A DNA stretch of 64,000 nucleotides, taken from NCBI RefSeq assembly GCF_024363255.1, contig NZ_AP026070.1, positions 682,001 through 746,000 on the forward strand, read 5' to 3'. The first letter of the stretch is position 1. The number at the start of each line of letters is the position of its first letter. Made by a program: the position numbers and the translations under genes. Under the pieces are notes generated by a model. It saw only the letters and a list, made by a program, of their open reading frames with translations, searched no databases and had not been told where the DNA came from. The stretch is from Shewanella sp. NFH-SH190041. Its GTDB lineage: Bacteria > Pseudomonadota > Gammaproteobacteria > Enterobacterales > Shewanellaceae. Shown here piece after piece: positions 1 to 9,128 of this stretch.

Positions 1-11
1 TTATATCGGTA

Positions 12-860
12 TTACATCAGTCCTTCGGCAGCAAGCGCCTGTTGCATAATGGGCACTCGTTTGTCCATTGTCGGCCAGAAACTGTCTCCTTCAATATTCA
101 TCGCAAAGTAACTGATATCTTTAGTCGCAGATTCGATATAACCGACATACCAGCCTAGGTAACGATTATTACCTATTTCTCCCCCTCCGGTTTTACCGTA
201 CAGACGATAATAGGCCGTTTGTTGGATCAACATCACTTGTTTTAGTGCTGCTAGGCTTTGGCCTTTGACAGGTAATTTGCCCTGGTGCAACTGTCGTAAA
301 AAATTGATTTGCTGCTGCGCTGATATTTTCAGGCTGCCATTAAGCCAAAAACCATTAATGCCTGAGCTGATGTCATGGTTGCCATAGTTGAATTTATTTA
401 GGTATTGCTGCATCCGTGAAGCGCCGATTTCAACGGTTAATTGACGAAAAATTGGTACAGCTGAATGGGAAAATGCGATTGGTAATGTAACGGGATTTTG
501 ATACCAAATTTCTGGCCACCATCCCTGACGTGGATATTTATTTTTATCAAAGCTCAGCATTTGAGACAGATTTTTAATCACGCCTGTATCTAGGGCGATT
601 AAGCTGTTGGGAATTTTGAAAGTAGAAAAAGGCGAGAAAGGAACGGTTGCTCGGTGCGGGTTTATCTGTTTAATCACGCCTTTATCATTGGCAATAATTA
701 GGGTGCAGTTTGTCCCGCAGAGCCATGCGGTGTTTATTGACTGAGCCTGCGCTGAATAGACAGGTAGCAATGTCGTAATTAATAGAATTATTAGAGTAAA
801 GGCTTTTGTACCACCGATGGGGCGTTTTAACATCAATAACCGCATTGGAAAAATAGACAT
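12..860 (-). CDS. Class D (OXA-type) beta-lactamase
   Basis: Periplasmic serine beta-lactamase that hydrolyses beta-lactam antibiotics. The 282-residue product has a hydrophobic signal segment (about 19-39) ending in AQA. All class D motifs are present: STFK with nucleophile S79 and carbamylatable K82, SAV at 133-135, YGN at 159-161, W172 in the omega loop, and KTG at 223-225. Two cysteines in the early mature part (C48, C52) could form a disulfide. The usual WWVGW after KTG reads WYVGY. It is not OXA-48 or OXA-55, the enzymes I associate with Shewanella, and I cannot assign a subfamily. No strong ribosome-binding site precedes the first ATG; in-frame ATGs at codons 6 and 10 are alternatives. 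It appears monocistronic with no adjacent regulator or mobile element, so it is probably intrinsic. Confidence 0.93.
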   Translation of the reverse strand: MSIFPMRLLMLKRPIGGTKAFTLIILLITTLLPVYSAQAQSINTAWLCGTNCTLIIANDKGVIKQINPHRATVPFSPFSTFKIPNSLIALDTGVIKNLSQMLSFDKNKYPRQGWWPEIWYQNPVTLPIAFSHSAVPIFRQLTVEIGASRMQQYLNKFNYGNHDISSGINGFWLNGSLKISAQQQINFLRQLHQGKLPVKGQSLAALKQVMLIQQTAYYRLYGKTGGGEIGNNRYLGWYVGYIESATKDISYFAMNIEGDSFWPTMDKRVPIMQQALAAEGLM

Positions 861-1067
861 GGCAACATAAGGTTATGAGTAATATATAAATTATCGATGT
901 TGATCACATAGCATTCAAGGTTGGACTGGTGTTTTATCCTGCAACTGACTGTGAGCAATGTTGTGTTTTCCTACTTTAACAGACTGCGCGCAATTAGCGC
1001 GCGGTCGTAATAATCCATATTTGGGCTAATTAACGCCTGAATAGGACAATAGTTTTTTGTCGTCCAG

Positions 1068-2489
1068 TTAGCCTTGGTGTCCTGTTATTGCCGTTGTACC
1101 GCGGTATTGTTGTTGCCGTTGGCTCATTTCAATCGCAGGGACAGTAATTTTATCTTCCAGCAGTAAATCGGCTACGCTCTGGTCAAATGAACGGTAATGC
1201 AGTTTGACGTTAACTTGATAGTCCGTCACTCCGTTGGGGAGTGTGAAAGGATAAGCTACGGTACGGCTGCCTTTAGCCGGAATAGTATTTTGGTGGCTGA
1301 ATTTTGCGACCTTCCACGGCTTATGCTCTAGCTTGCCATGAACATCAACAGCGGTGTCCTGAAAGATAACAGTATTCTCTGGCAGGCTGTTGTCAGCTTG
1401 TAAACTGCCTGAGCGCAATAGCTCTTTCCCCTGGTTATCTGTAATCACCACTTCTAACCAAACTTGGCGGATAAAGGTCAGACTGGTGGGCAGGGCGTGA
1501 CCGGCTCTGCGGTTGTATACCGTTACCTCCAGTACTGGCGCATCTTGCTTGCCACTGATACGGGTGTCAAGTTCGGCTGCGGTTTGCAGACGTTTTTTCG
1601 CCTCATCAGCATGGGCTTGGGCGCCCGGTACGCCAAGCAATGGGGCAACTACGGCATTGCCGCCAACAAAGTTATGGTCATGTACCAAGGCGCGGGGCTT
1701 GCCTCCCATTCCTGCTTTACCACCAAGCCCATGATCTTTGAGATCTTTAGCTGGCTTCATTTCATCAGCAACACGGATAGCCGTGTCGACTGGCACCATA
1801 TGACAGTCCTGGCATTGAATTTCTGCTTTAGCGTAGGGGGAGTTTTTCCATTCTTGGTAAGTGTGCTCCAGTGGGAAGCTGTCATGAACCGGATTGAACA
1901 CATTATGGCAGTTGGCACAGAATTCAGATTTAGTATGCAGTTCGGAATAGACAACTTTATGTCCGAATGATTTAGCATCACTCAATGGGCCACGTTTGGC
2001 GCCATCCGCCGCTAATGCTAAAGAGGCATTGCCATGCTCACCGTTGGCGGTTTTGCTGATATTGGTATCAACGACACTATGGCACACTTCGCAACTGACG
2101 CCCTGTGTGGCTGCGCCTTGAGTGGTAAAGCCACCATATTTACCTGATTCTGATTTGAACTCGACTGTTTGGGTAACCGTACCTAACGCGGTATGACAGC
2201 CGCCACACAGATTGCGGGTAGCACCTTGGGTTTCGGTTTCGCCCATGGCCCACTCAGCCTGAAAAACAGGATCAATGAAGGCGATAGAGTGCATGGAGCC
2301 TTGCCAGCCTTTAAATTGTCGAGGATGGCAGCCTTTGCAGTTTTTGGCATCTTTAAACTGGTTTATCTCAACTTTTGCCCCGTCTTTAACGGTCAGATTA
2401 GACAAGGGAAAAGGCATAGGATCTGCCGCGAGTGCGGCCATTGGCAGGGTAGCAGACAGTAACAGTGCAAGGGTCGTTTTTTTCATCAT
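1068..2489 (-). CDS. Pentahaem periplasmic c-type cytochrome
   Basis: Electron-transfer protein of the periplasm. The 473-residue product has an N-terminal signal peptide (cleavage after ALA, about residue 21) and five CXXCH haem-attachment motifs, at about residues 51, 95, 133, 191 and 226. All lie in the N-terminal half, in an arrangement resembling the cytochrome c554 family. The second half (about 300-455) has no haem motif and looks like an all-beta domain. Distal histidines (for example MHS, EHGN, VHDH) could serve as haem ligands. Donor and acceptor are unknown. No partner gene adjoins it, so it is probably a free periplasmic shuttle or a soluble reductase. Two consecutive ATGs are possible starts. 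Confidence 0.85.
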   Translation of the reverse strand: MMKKTTLALLLSATLPMAALAADPMPFPLSNLTVKDGAKVEINQFKDAKNCKGCHPRQFKGWQGSMHSIAFIDPVFQAEWAMGETETQGATRNLCGGCHTALGTVTQTVEFKSESGKYGGFTTQGAATQGVSCEVCHSVVDTNISKTANGEHGNASLALAADGAKRGPLSDAKSFGHKVVYSELHTKSEFCANCHNVFNPVHDSFPLEHTYQEWKNSPYAKAEIQCQDCHMVPVDTAIRVADEMKPAKDLKDHGLGGKAGMGGKPRALVHDHNFVGGNAVVAPLLGVPGAQAHADEAKKRLQTAAELDTRISGKQDAPVLEVTVYNRRAGHALPTSLTFIRQVWLEVVITDNQGKELLRSGSLQADNSLPENTVIFQDTAVDVHGKLEHKPWKVAKFSHQNTIPAKGSRTVAYPFTLPNGVTDYQVNVKLHYRSFDQSVADLLLEDKITVPAIEMSQRQQQYRGTTAITGHQG

Positions 2490-3065
2490 CTTATAATCAA
2501 ATTAGCTGCGCCGGTTCGGCATGGTTAAAGCGTGATATCGCCTACTTGTTAAATTAAGTTAAATTCGATAGGGAATGTGTTTTCCGTCTCGCAACTTTAT
2601 TATTTCAAGGTATATAGTTGTAATTTGTGATGAATGCGTGCTGTGGTTGCAAATTGTTGCATTTTGTTCTGTTTATGCTTTTATTTATGTTTTAAATCAA
2701 TTTGTTAAAGTTTATTTTTAATCGTTTCTGATTTTTTCGTTTAATTTTTTGCGCTGTAATTGTCTCAATAAATTAGGGTTTGATTTGTTTTTTCTGTGGC
2801 TTATGTGTGAATGCTTATTATTGCTGGCAAAAGAATCATTTTATCTGTATTTGAATAATGCTGTTGGCAAGTAACGATGGTAAAAAGCCGTCGCAAAAAA
2901 TCATGACATCGAGTATGGATAAGATAACGGGGGCTTTGCGATTAACTTGGCAGTAGTCTGCAAGTGGATATCAATGCTCAGGTTTTACACTAACCCAGTT
3001 GTAGCAGGTTGTAGTTCTGGTTTTTATCTCCCGGTGGCAGATAGACTAGTCACCGGGTAAGTATG
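2490..3065. other. AT-rich intergenic region with one hairpin
   Basis: Very AT-rich leader of the cytochrome gene (about 2550-2870), expected to hold its promoter; I could not find a convincing CRP or FNR box. A dyad with CCCGGTG at 3030-3036 and CACCGGG at 3051-3057 lies close to the repeat element that begins near 3066. It lacks a good T-tract on either strand, so I do not call it a terminator. No credible gene is seen. Confidence 0.5.
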
Positions 3066-3333
3066 CTAATGCGTGTTGGCCTTTTGGGGTTAAATCATGT
3101 TTTAGATAAGAGTGTTTTCATTGCGACGAGTGGTTTGCCGCCTAGCATGCTAAGCAAGAACCGCTCAACAAAGCGTAAAATTGCTTTTAGCCAAATTGTG
3201 CGGCGGCTTTTGGGGCTCTTTTCTACTGTGTTATCGGTTTATCAGGTAGCGCAACTATCTATCAAAGCTTCAGCCTTGTATAAAGACCCCCTAAATCGCT
3301 GCAAAAACAAGTTTGAAAGGTCAACAGAACCTA
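3066..3333 (-). repeat. MITE-like repeat, copy C (abuts purC stop)
   Basis: Reverse-oriented copy of the element seen at 18901-19169. Shared blocks include GCGACGAGTGGTTTG (3122-3136), the CTAAGCAAGAACCGCTCAAC stretch, and the outer end GAAAGGTCAACAGAACCTA (3315-3333). The opposite end (3066-3085) is a degenerate version of the same terminal inverted repeat. The last three bases, CTA, are the complement of the purC stop codon. There is no transposase. The roughly 100-codon open frame inside is a by-product of the repeat. Confidence 0.75.
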
Positions 3334-4431
3334 ATCAATCAGACCATATTGCTGTAATACCTGAATAATCTTTGCTCGAGGTTGCTGAGTTAGTGGCAGT
3401 GGTTTACCGGTGATCTTTGCTGCCATATCGGTATAAATACGCGATGTTTGCAGCATAATTTCCTCTGGCAGCGCAGTTTCTCGCGCTAATGCTTGGCGCT
3501 GCTCCATCTTATCTTTATTGAGCAAAATATCTGCGTCGGGAAAATATTGGAGCAAAAACTGGCGGAATCCTTCTTTTGAGTTTTCTACAATTCGGCCATC
3601 TCGAAAGGCTGCGCCGTCCCAGATCCGGGATGAGTCAGGAGTGCCAACCTCATCCATATAAATCAGCTGGTCACGACCATCTTTGTCTTTGACATAGCCA
3701 AATTCAAATTTGGTATCGACAAATAACATATCTTGCTTTGCCAAAGCATCGCTAATCAAGGCAAAGCCACGCTGCAGTAGCTGTTCATAAGTATCAATGT
3801 CTTCAACACAGTTAAAGCCGAAAGCCTGATAGTTATCCTGTAGTTGCTGGCGACTAACATTGACATCATCTTGCTCGGGCACGCCAGTCAGCCCGGTCAA
3901 AATCCCTTTGGTTGAGGGGGTCAGTAGTGGTTGCGGCAGCTGTTGGTTTTGCTGTAATCCTTCTGGCAGGCGAATACCACAAAATACTCGTTCACCAGCA
4001 GCATAAGCTCGCCACATGGAACCAGTAATATAACGGCGGATAATGGCCTCGATTTTTAGTGGTCTGGCTTGGCGGACAATCCAGACCAGAGGGTGGGGAA
4101 TATCGACAATATGGCTATCAGCCAAACCATGTTGGCGAAATAGCTCAAACCAGTGATTGGCGATGGTATTGAGTGCAGCTCCCTTGCCGGGGATGCCCTG
4201 CATTCCGCCTTCGCCATGGAAAATACAATCAAAAGCAGAAATGCGATCAGAGATCACCATTACGGCCAGTGGTGTATCAGCCGGAACCGGATAATGGCGT
4301 TGGTTGATTAAGCGGCGGCTGTCCGCATCGGTAAGCCAATATACGCTGCGGACCTTGCCGCTGTGCACTGGGCGGTCAGTGCAGATAGGTAAGTCATTAT
4401 TGATGGCAAGTACGGCATCAGCTGGAGTCAT
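3331..4431 (-). CDS. purC: Phosphoribosylaminoimidazole-succinocarboxamide synthase (SAICAR synthase)
   Basis: Cytoplasmic purine-biosynthesis ligase joining CAIR and aspartate with ATP to give SAICAR. The protein is about 366 residues, the longer form rather than the roughly 237-residue E. coli type. It carries the N-terminal glycine-rich segment followed by SDRISAFD, the [11 protein letters not shown] motif, and the DTKFEFG and [10 protein letters not shown] motifs of the family. I place the start at 4431 because AAAGGA lies seven bases upstream; an in-frame ATG 17 codons earlier has no such site. The stop codon coincides with the terminal CTA of a MITE-like repeat, so the last residues may have been changed by that insertion. 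It is divergent from the ars operon. Confidence 0.93.
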   Translation of the reverse strand: MTPADAVLAINNDLPICTDRPVHSGKVRSVYWLTDADSRRLINQRHYPVPADTPLAVMVISDRISAFDCIFHGEGGMQGIPGKGAALNTIANHWFELFRQHGLADSHIVDIPHPLVWIVRQARPLKIEAIIRRYITGSMWRAYAAGERVFCGIRLPEGLQQNQQLPQPLLTPSTKGILTGLTGVPEQDDVNVSRQQLQDNYQAFGFNCVEDIDTYEQLLQRGFALISDALAKQDMLFVDTKFEFGYVKDKDGRDQLIYMDEVGTPDSSRIWDGAAFRDGRIVENSKEGFRQFLLQYFPDADILLNKDKMEQRQALARETALPEEIMLQTSRIYTDMAAKITGKPLPLTQQPRAKIIQVLQQYGLID

Positions 4432-4739
4432 GTCTCTGTCCTTTACGCGGCAGGGCTGGTGGTTATTGTTGATATAAAACAACCCGTTGTCATTGCGTGG
4501 CTATTTTACCCCGTCTACTTGTGCCTAGGCGTTCGCTTTCTAGGATTCAGAGTTTCTATCTATTTGTACTGATATCGATATTTCCCGCCGAAGCAATATG
4601 CTTATATAAATATATTATTTTCCATATATATGCCTTTTCGTATATTTAATGACCTGACTGTGTACCAATGAACACTGGCGTTGATAGCGCTGAATTCATA
4701 GTCTGAGTACAAAGATTGCTGAGCGTAAAGGAGGAATAG
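4432..4739. promoter_or_regulatory. purC-arsR divergent intergenic region, candidate ArsR operator
   Basis: About 300 bp between divergent purC and arsR. It holds several AT-rich dyads typical of ArsR-type operators: ATATCGATAT (4572-4581), AAGCAATATGCTT (4591-4603, five-base arms) and the TATATA-rich stretch to about 4650. None can be assigned as the operator by eye and I found no convincing -35/-10 pair for arsR. A strong ribosome-binding site (AAAGGAGG) precedes arsR. Confidence 0.35.
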
Positions 4740-5099
4740 ATGACACCACTGTTGTTATTTAAGGCGCTGGCCGATGATACCCGCTTAAGGTTGTTGCTGT
4801 TATTGCAGCAGCAAGGGGAGTTGTGCGTTTGTGAGTTAATGATGGCGTTAGGGCAGAGCCAGCCGAAAATATCTCGCCATCTGGCCCTGCTGCGACGAAC
4901 AGGGCTGCTGGCGGATCGTCGTCAGGGACAGTGGGTGTTTTATCGTATCGATGAGTCATTGCCTGATTGGGGCACAGGTATCTTGCAACAAGCGTTGCAT
5001 GCTGCTCCTGAGGTAGTGACTTCGATGGCTACCGCCTTGATGCAGATGGGAAATCGGCCGCAGCGGCAACGGAGCTGCTGTGAGCTTACTTGCGAGTAG
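4740..5099 (+). CDS. arsR: ArsR-family metalloregulatory repressor
   Basis: Small winged-helix repressor expected to leave its operator when it binds arsenite. The 119-residue protein has the ELCVCEL metal-binding motif (C29, C31) at the start of the recognition region, then the SQPKISRHLALLRRTGLL helix-turn-helix and the wing QWVFYRI. Extra cysteines at the C-terminus (C113, C114, C118) may add thiolate ligands. It has an excellent ribosome-binding site. It is the first gene of an operon with the arsenate-specific dehydrogenase and ArsJ, and presumably autoregulates all three. Confidence 0.93.
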   Translation: MTPLLLFKALADDTRLRLLLLLQQQGELCVCELMMALGQSQPKISRHLALLRRTGLLADRRQGQWVFYRIDESLPDWGTGILQQALHAAPEVVTSMATALMQMGNRPQRQRSCCELTCE

Positions 5100-5153
5100 C
5101 GCGGTACTGACAAAGGATAAAATCAGGTCGAAGGGACGCTGGGGGATAGGATA

Positions 5154-6188
5154 ATGAGCATTCGTGTCGGAATAAATGGCTTTGGCCGCATGGGACGGCT
5201 GATATTACGTGCTGCTTGGTCTGAGCCAGAATTAGCGTTTGTCCATATTAATGATCCGGGTGGGGATGCTGCGACCTTGGCACATTTACTGGCGTTTGAC
5301 TCCATTCATGGCCGGTGGGAGCAGCAGATAAGGGCAACGGCAGATAGCATAGTGATTAATGAGCAGCAAATTGGGTATAGCCAACACAGTGCGATTGCTG
5401 CAACGGATTGGTCTGGTTGTGATCTGGTGATTGAGGCATCCGGCGTGATGCGCAGTAAGGCAAAACTACAATCTTATCTGCAACAAGGGGTAAAACGTGT
5501 GGTTGTAACGGCACCAATGGCAGAGGCCGAGGTGCTGAATGTGGTGATGGGGGTGAACCATCACCACTATGATGCAGCAGTGCACCGGATTGTTACTGCA
5601 GCATCCTGCACCACAAATTGTTTGGCTCCCGTGGTAAAAGTGATTCACGAGCATATCGGGATCCGCCATGGCAGCATGACGACCATTCACGATATTACCA
5701 ATACCCAGACTATTTTGGATGCCCCTCACCGGGATCTGCGTCGCGCCCGAGCGGCCGGACAAAGCCTGATCCCCACCACAACGGGCAGTGCTAAGGCTAT
5801 CGGGCAGATTTTCCCGGCATTAAATGGCCGCTTAAACGGTCATGCCGTGCGCGTGCCGTTGGCTAATGCTTCTTTAACTGACTGTGTGTTTGAATTGCAG
5901 CGCCAAACGGATGAAGCTGAAGTTAATGGATTATTAGCGCGCGCGGCAGCAACAGAATTACAGGGCATATTGGGCTATGAGCCCCGGCCACTGGTATCGG
6001 TGGATTATAAAACTGACCCCCGTAGTGCCATCGTGGATGCCCAGTCAACCATGGTGGTTAATGGCACTCAGCTGAAATTGTATGTTTGGTATGACAATGA
6101 ATGGGGATATGCCAACCGAGTGGCCGAGTTGGCCCTACTGGTGGGGCGGTCTGATTTAACGACTGTTTCTAGCGGGATATCAGTGTGA
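5154..6188 (+). CDS. ArsJ-associated glyceraldehyde-3-phosphate dehydrogenase
   Basis: GAPDH homologue of 344 residues. It has the NAD-binding GFGRMGR motif at 9-15, the catalytic cysteine C152 in ASCTTNC, and the partner histidine in TTIHDITN near 178. In characterised arsJ operons this enzyme uses arsenate in place of phosphate to make unstable 1-arseno-3-phosphoglycerate, which ArsJ exports. The position between arsR and arsJ, with a 4-bp overlap into arsJ, supports that role over central glycolysis. A housekeeping GAPDH would be expected elsewhere in the genome. Confidence 0.92.
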   Translation: MSIRVGINGFGRMGRLILRAAWSEPELAFVHINDPGGDAATLAHLLAFDSIHGRWEQQIRATADSIVINEQQIGYSQHSAIAATDWSGCDLVIEASGVMRSKAKLQSYLQQGVKRVVVTAPMAEAEVLNVVMGVNHHHYDAAVHRIVTAASCTTNCLAPVVKVIHEHIGIRHGSMTTIHDITNTQTILDAPHRDLRRARAAGQSLIPTTTGSAKAIGQIFPALNGRLNGHAVRVPLANASLTDCVFELQRQTDEAEVNGLLARAAATELQGILGYEPRPLVSVDYKTDPRSAIVDAQSTMVVNGTQLKLYVWYDNEWGYANRVAELALLVGRSDLTTVSSGISV

Positions 6189-7450
6189 TACGTCGTATAG
6201 TGCGATTGGGACAGTTACCAATACCTGTGCGGCAGTATCTGTTGATCACGGCAAACTATTGGGCATTTACGTTGACCGATGGCGCGCTGCGTATGTTAGT
6301 GGTATTGCACTTTCATACGCTGGGATACAGCGCGCTGCAAATTGCGCTGCTCTTTCTGTTTTATGAGTTTTTTGGTGTTGTCACTAATTTAGTGGGGGGC
6401 TGGCTGGGCGCTCGCATAGGTTTAAATCGAACGATGAACCTTGGGTTGGGGTTGCAATTAGTGGCGTTGGCCATGCTGTTGTTGCCGCCTGTGTGGCTAA
6501 CCGTCCCTTGGGTGATGGCTGCGCAGGCTATCAGCGGTATTGCAAAAGATTTAAATAAAATGAGTGCTAAGAGTGCCATTAAGACCCTGGTGATCAATCC
6601 GGATAACCGTGAAGGTCGGCTTTATCATTGGGTGGCGCTTCTGACGGGGTCAAAAAATGCGTTAAAGGGTATTGGGTTTTTCCTCGGTGCAGCCCTTCTG
6701 ACGGTCTTGGGTTTTACCTCTGCAATCCTAGTGATGTTATCTGGTCTTACCTTGGTATGGTTGGTAAGTCTCTTCAGTCTTAGATCGGGATTGGGGCAAG
6801 CCAAGCTGCGGCCAAAGTTCAGGGATATTTTTTCCAAAAGTCGGGCGGTGAATATCTTATCTGCCGCCAGACTTTGTCTGTTTGCTGCGCGGGATATCTG
6901 GTTTGTGGTGGCGCTCCCCGTTTATCTATCGACTCAGTTTGGTTGGTCTTATTGGCTGGTAGGCAGTTTTTTAGCCCTCTGGGTGATTGGCTATGGCTTG
7001 GTGCAGACCCAAGCGCCACGTTTGACTGGACGAATTAATACCCATTCACATACTCATGGTGAGTCATTTAATCCTGGGGCTCAGGCAGTTTATTGGGCTG
7101 GTATGTTGGCATGTATTCCTGCCGGGATTGCACTGATGTTGCAATTGAATTTTGCCTCGGAGATTGGGTTGAGTATTGGGCTATTGTGTTTTGGTGCGGT
7201 CTTTGCGCTGAATTCTTCCTTGCATAGTTACCTGATTGTCAGTTATGCCGATCAGGATGGGGTGTCGATGGACGTCGGGTTTTATTATATGGCTAATGCG
7301 ATGGGTCGGTTGTTAGGCACAGTATTATCTGGTTGGGTTTTTCAACAGTGGGGGCTGGTGGCTTGTTTATGGATAAGCAGTATGTTGTTGTGCGTTACTA
7401 CCTTAATCTCTATTGGGCTTAATAATAAAAATACTGAGCTGAATAAGTAA
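6185..7450 (+). CDS. arsJ: Organoarsenical efflux MFS permease ArsJ
   Basis: Inner-membrane major-facilitator exporter of 1-arseno-3-phosphoglycerate, completing the arsenate resistance pathway with the upstream dehydrogenase. The 421-residue protein is hydrophobic, with about 10-12 membrane spans and a conserved MFS-like loop ([11 protein letters not shown], about residues 75-85). The start is a GTG whose bases overlap the TGA stop of the dehydrogenase gene (GTGA), implying translational coupling. The AT-rich sequence after the stop shows no strong terminator. Confidence 0.9.
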   Translation: MIRRIVRLGQLPIPVRQYLLITANYWAFTLTDGALRMLVVLHFHTLGYSALQIALLFLFYEFFGVVTNLVGGWLGARIGLNRTMNLGLGLQLVALAMLLLPPVWLTVPWVMAAQAISGIAKDLNKMSAKSAIKTLVINPDNREGRLYHWVALLTGSKNALKGIGFFLGAALLTVLGFTSAILVMLSGLTLVWLVSLFSLRSGLGQAKLRPKFRDIFSKSRAVNILSAARLCLFAARDIWFVVALPVYLSTQFGWSYWLVGSFLALWVIGYGLVQTQAPRLTGRINTHSHTHGESFNPGAQAVYWAGMLACIPAGIALMLQLNFASEIGLSIGLLCFGAVFALNSSLHSYLIVSYADQDGVSMDVGFYYMANAMGRLLGTVLSGWVFQQWGLVACLWISSMLLCVTTLISIGLNNKNTELNK

Positions 7451-7719
7451 GAATTATCAATATTGCAATTGTGGTTTGTCTAGGCATTTTTATCAAAATG
7501 AGAGCACAGTAAATAGTGGGATATTGGCCATATTTAGTGAGTGTTTTAATAAATTATTAGTTATCTGGTTTTCTATATCAAAAATTTATTAAATGACAGT
7601 TGAATGGTGTTTTTGCTTGATTTGAAGCTATTTTGCGTGATTGATCACCAACCATGGTAATAGGAATACATCATGATAACTCCATCAGAGTTCTTGGGTG
7701 ATGTATATGGTTACTACAC

Positions 7720-8913
7720 CAGGGCGGGATCGCACTTTATTAAAAAATATGATCAAATAGCGGCGTCTTTTATTATTGGTCATTGCTATGGACTTGTTTG
7801 AACACCTCTCCGTCGTTACCGAAACACGCTCTGACATTAATCGTCGGCACGATCTTATTGATGTCATCTTTCTTGTTATTAGTGCCATTGCCTCAGGAGC
7901 TGAGGGTTGGCGCGATATTCAAGAGTTTGGGGACAATAAAATTGATTGGTTAAAGCAGTACCGTTTGTATGAATCAGGTGTTCCCCGCCGGCACACGATT
8001 GCGCGCATCTTGCGCGCTATTGAAGTCGAATCACTGCTGTTAGCCCTATTAAGCTGGGCCAATGAGCATCGTTACCATTCTGGTAAGCCACTGATTGCAC
8101 TGGATGGCAAGGTACTTCGAGGGGCTTATCGTAATAACCCCAAGCAAGCATTGCAGCTTGTTACTGCATACGACTGTGAGAACGGACTCGTTCTCAGCCA
8201 GCGGCCGACAGCCAATAAAAACGGTGAAATCAAAGTTGTACGACAGATGCTCAAAGTCCTTGATATCAAAGGTGCCGTCATCACTATGGATGCACTCCAT
8301 TGCCAGCGTGAAACGCTTGAGTTAATCAGCAGTAAGAAAGCTCATGTCGTTGTTCAAGTTAAGAAAAATCAACCTCTACTGCATAAATTTATTCGTTCTC
8401 AATTCCAAACTCTGTGTGATGCCAATAAGGAAAAGGTCATTACTGAAGTTATTCAGCAAGCTCATGGGCGTACAGAAGCACGTTACGTCTTTCAGTTAAA
8501 GGCTAAGCTCACCCCGGAGTTAATAGAGAAATGGCCGACCATCCGCAGTTTCATTGCGGTGGAGCGCCATCGTACTCAAGATGGTAAAACCTCAATCGAT
8601 ACCAGCTTCTACGTCAGCTCTTTATCACCAAAACATAAGCTTTTAGGACACTATATTCGTCAACACTGGCGTATTGAAAATAGTCAACATTACATCCTTG
8701 ATGTTGTTTTTAAAGAGGATGCTTCGCGCATTGCAATGGGTGATGCCGTTGAAAATATGGCGCTATTTCGCCGGTTTGTGATGAACCTGTTGCAGCAGTG
8801 CCATTGTGATGCACCAAGCCAACGAAATAAGATAAAAAAGGCGGGCTGGAATGATGATTATCGTTCAAAGGTCTTCTTTGGATAAAAAGTCATCGAAGTA
8901 TGCTCTCGCCCTG
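7720..8913 (+). mobile_element. ISAs1-family insertion sequence, intact, with 10-bp target duplication
   Basis: 1194-bp element with terminal inverted repeats: the left end starts CAGGGCGGGATCGCACTT and the right end, read inward, starts CAGGGCGAGAGCATACTT (14 of 18 identical). It is flanked by perfect 10-bp direct repeats GTTACTACAC at 7710-7719 and 8914-8923, a duplication length typical of the ISAs1 family. The single transposase gene appears intact, and the perfect duplication suggests a recent insertion. Confidence 0.93.
7788..8885 (+). CDS. ISAs1-family transposase
   Basis: 365-residue DDE-type transposase filling most of the element. Family hallmarks include an N-terminal HDLIDVIFLVISAIASGAEGW-like block, ALDGKVLRGA containing the first catalytic aspartate, AVITMDALHCQ with the second, and the C-terminal HYILDVVFKEDASR block. 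ATG at 7788 is preferred over the upstream TTG because family members begin close to this point. No frameshift is seen, so it should be functional. Confidence 0.93.
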   Translation: MDLFEHLSVVTETRSDINRRHDLIDVIFLVISAIASGAEGWRDIQEFGDNKIDWLKQYRLYESGVPRRHTIARILRAIEVESLLLALLSWANEHRYHSGKPLIALDGKVLRGAYRNNPKQALQLVTAYDCENGLVLSQRPTANKNGEIKVVRQMLKVLDIKGAVITMDALHCQRETLELISSKKAHVVVQVKKNQPLLHKFIRSQFQTLCDANKEKVITEVIQQAHGRTEARYVFQLKAKLTPELIEKWPTIRSFIAVERHRTQDGKTSIDTSFYVSSLSPKHKLLGHYIRQHWRIENSQHYILDVVFKEDASRIAMGDAVENMALFRRFVMNLLQQCHCDAPSQRNKIKKAGWNDDYRSKVFFG

Positions 8914-9128
8914 GTTACTACACGGATTGAGTCATATGTCATTGCTTTTTGTGTCGTCATGATATTGGTTTTGAATATCTGTAATGTGCAGCATTATTTT
9001 AGCTTGCGGGTTGATATGGATAATCGTATGGAGGTTGTTGATTCAAGACCGCAAGATAGTACATTGTTAAGAGACAGCGATTTCTGGGCAATGGTAGTCA
9101 CCCCAAGATATCGGTGAGGTATGATGTG

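Larger units (their letters stand above)
7701..9117 (+). pseudogene. Small membrane-protein ORF interrupted by ISAs1-family element
   Basis: Removing the insertion sequence and one copy of its 10-bp target duplication restores a continuous reading frame of 70 codons: ATG at 7701, then 8924-9117. The predicted peptide has one hydrophobic segment (SYVIAFCVVMILVLNI) and a polar, acidic C-terminal tail. Its stop codon overlaps the GTG that opens the AraC-family frame. I do not recognise the family, and whether this was ever an expressed gene is uncertain. A 17-codon frame starting at 7673 is an alternative reading. Confidence 0.4.

Noticed and set aside
1464..1970. 168-codon frame on the plus strand inside the cytochrome gene
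   Set aside because: Antisense to a clear five-haem cytochrome; composition is that of a shadow frame.
3063..3368. 101-codon open frame on the plus strand
   Set aside because: It lies inside a MITE-like repeat found at other positions with different frames and its end overlaps purC; no ribosome-binding site.
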